A stretch of DNA of 33,454 nt from Gamarada debralockiae (Eukaryota > Ascomycota > Leotiomycetes > Helotiales > Hyphodiscaceae), in assembly GCA_002803225.1 (NCBI GenBank), contig NXFV01001321.1, positions 1-33,454 on the forward strand, in the 5' to 3' direction. A program made the position numbers and the translations under genes. The notes beneath the pieces are model-generated. The model was not told the DNA's origin. It saw only the letters and a program-made list of their open reading frames with translations, and searched no databases. This document shows positions 32,746 to 33,454 of this stretch, in pieces. Numbering within the stretch: the first letter of the stretch is position 1; every line of letters starts with the position of its first letter.

Positions 32746-33146
32746 GGGGTTGGTCACAAAACTGCACTTCTGTAGAACAGACACATCCGGCCTGACGATT
32801 GGCAAAGCTATGTCGGGTCTTGAATGACTATATATGGCCTTCTCTGTTCAGCAACGACAACCTTTTGTCTCCCAAACCAACCTTTTCTGAATTTATCAAG
32901 TGCAAAACTTGTCTTTCACCAAAGATAACTTTCAAGTGAAGTCGAGCGCGTCGTGGTGACGCTCGGTGTACGTAGAGCAAGCTCTTACTAAGTGCTCAAT
33001 GAAATTCACTACGCAAAAATTGTACCAGGAAAAGTAACCTCATCAAAGTTCATTTTGTCTTTGGACCTGAGCAATCACTGCCTTAACCTAGGCCGAAGGG
33101 TAGCATTCCTAACATCCCGTGACCTTTGCTTAAGGCTCTATTAGAG
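32746..33146. other. 3' flank of the arabinofuranosidase gene
   Basis: This is the 3' UTR and spacer up to the transposon end. A short palindrome, GCTCTA-T-TAGAGC, at 33135-33147 abuts the presumed transposon terminus. No coding frame is supported. Confidence 0.5.
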
Positions 33147-33159
33147 CAGGCTCGGCTTT

Positions 33160-33247
33160 GATACCTGAGGTATCGATACTGGCCCGATACCGTATCGTAT
33201 TAGTCAGTATTACATGTATCGATACCGTATCGATAAGGTATCGATAC
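33160..33247. repeat. Clustered palindromic TATCGATA / GTATCG repeats
   Basis: At least three tight groups: GATACC-TGA-GGTATC at 33160-33174 (inverted repeat), GATACCGTATCG at 33186-33197, and a run of overlapping GTATCGATAC and GATACCGTATCGATA units at 33216-33247. The pattern resembles transposase-binding subterminal repeats. Confidence 0.8.
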
Positions 33248-33337
33248 TCACCACTTAATAATTTACCCTGCACCTCTTAATTTTTCTTTCTTTACAATCT
33301 TCTTTGTACAATAGTTCTATTAAAGAATATCTTTAAA

Positions 33338-33454
33338 ATGTCTTCCTTGCTTGAACTAAATTCTTCTTTTACACAATCAACTATAGTAAAGTCAACAAGT
33401 CCTTTAAGCTATAATAAAAGAAGTAGCAGTTTGTGTACCCTCTACGAAGAACGC
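33338..33454 (+). CDS. N-terminus of a transposase, cut by the window edge
   Basis: ATG at 33338 (context TTTAAAATG) opens 39 codons without a stop to the window end. The text is Ser/Thr-rich followed by KRSSSLCTLYEER, compatible with the disordered lead-in and start of the BED-type region of fungal hAT transposases, where R/K-S-S-x-hydrophobic-W/Y patterns are usual. The frame has no visible RIP stops, so the copy could be younger than the Tc1/mariner remnant on the left. Too short for a firm family call. Confidence 0.4.
   Translation, partial: MSSLLELNSSFTQSTIVKSTSPLSYNKRSSSLCTLYEER

Larger units (their letters stand above)
33147..33454 (+). mobile_element. 5' end of a probable hAT-type DNA transposon
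   Basis: The base composition changes abruptly to AT-rich, and a dense cluster of TATCGATA/GATACCGTATC palindromic repeats (33160-33247) precedes a new reading frame, as in hAT elements, whose subterminal repeats bind transposase. The outer terminus may be CAGGCTCGGC at 33147, by analogy with CA-starting hAT ends; the target-site duplication cannot be checked because the other end is outside. Assignment to hAT rests on this architecture and the transposase start. Confidence 0.5.

Noticed and set aside
1..33454. CRISPR array or bacterial defence operon
   Set aside because: No regularly spaced direct repeats, and all genes have spliceosomal introns; the window is fungal nuclear DNA.

Overview
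The window looks like nuclear DNA of a filamentous ascomycete (Pezizomycotina, possibly Leotiomycetes; the class-level guess is weak). The evidence is short introns, mostly 43-85 nt, with GTRNGT-like donors and CTAAC/CTGAC-like branch points; a Pth11-type receptor with a CFEM domain; fungal SLATT and 2EXR type sequences; an RNAi-type RNA-dependent RNA polymerase; and a transposase littered with C-to-T / G-to-A stops as left by repeat-induced point mutation (RIP). Exon joins were worked out by hand from frame, splice signals and family fit.

Layout. 1-1234: RIP-decayed Tc1/mariner transposase (minus). 2425-4329: four-exon gene of unknown function (plus). 4330-7005: no convincing gene. 7006-8467: five-exon tandem CCCH zinc-finger gene (minus). 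8831-11016: two decayed genes on the minus strand, a small secreted cysteine-rich protein and a SLATT-domain protein, separated by about 1 kb without a gene. 12877-16636: two-exon gene for a 1237-residue, disordered, probably N-myristoylated protein (plus). 17056-17348: orphan terminal exon or remnant (minus). 17533-19141: six-exon CFEM/Pth11-like receptor (minus). 19791-20806: decayed Gln-rich gene (minus). 21256-22466: four-exon C2H2 zinc-finger gene (plus). 22760-23370: two-exon gene of unknown function (minus). 23687-24442: decayed 2EXR-like gene (minus). 24872-28908: two-exon RNA-dependent RNA polymerase (minus). 29947-30267: coding remnant (minus). 30508-32745: five-exon secreted GH51 alpha-L-arabinofuranosidase (plus). 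33147-33454: 5' end of a probable hAT transposon, cut by the window edge.

There is no single operon-like system. The picture is an accessory region bounded by two DNA-transposon families and holding at least four decayed genes whose stops are mostly CpA-to-TpA or CpG-to-TpG changes. They are interspersed with intact genes for surface sensing (CFEM receptor), plant-wall degradation (GH51), RNA silencing (RdRP) and gene regulation (C2H2, CCCH). The most interesting items are the SLATT and Gln-rich pseudogenes, the broken small secreted protein, a GC-rich hairpin with opposed STRE motifs just upstream of the receptor, and the CCCH protein with a variant acidic motif.
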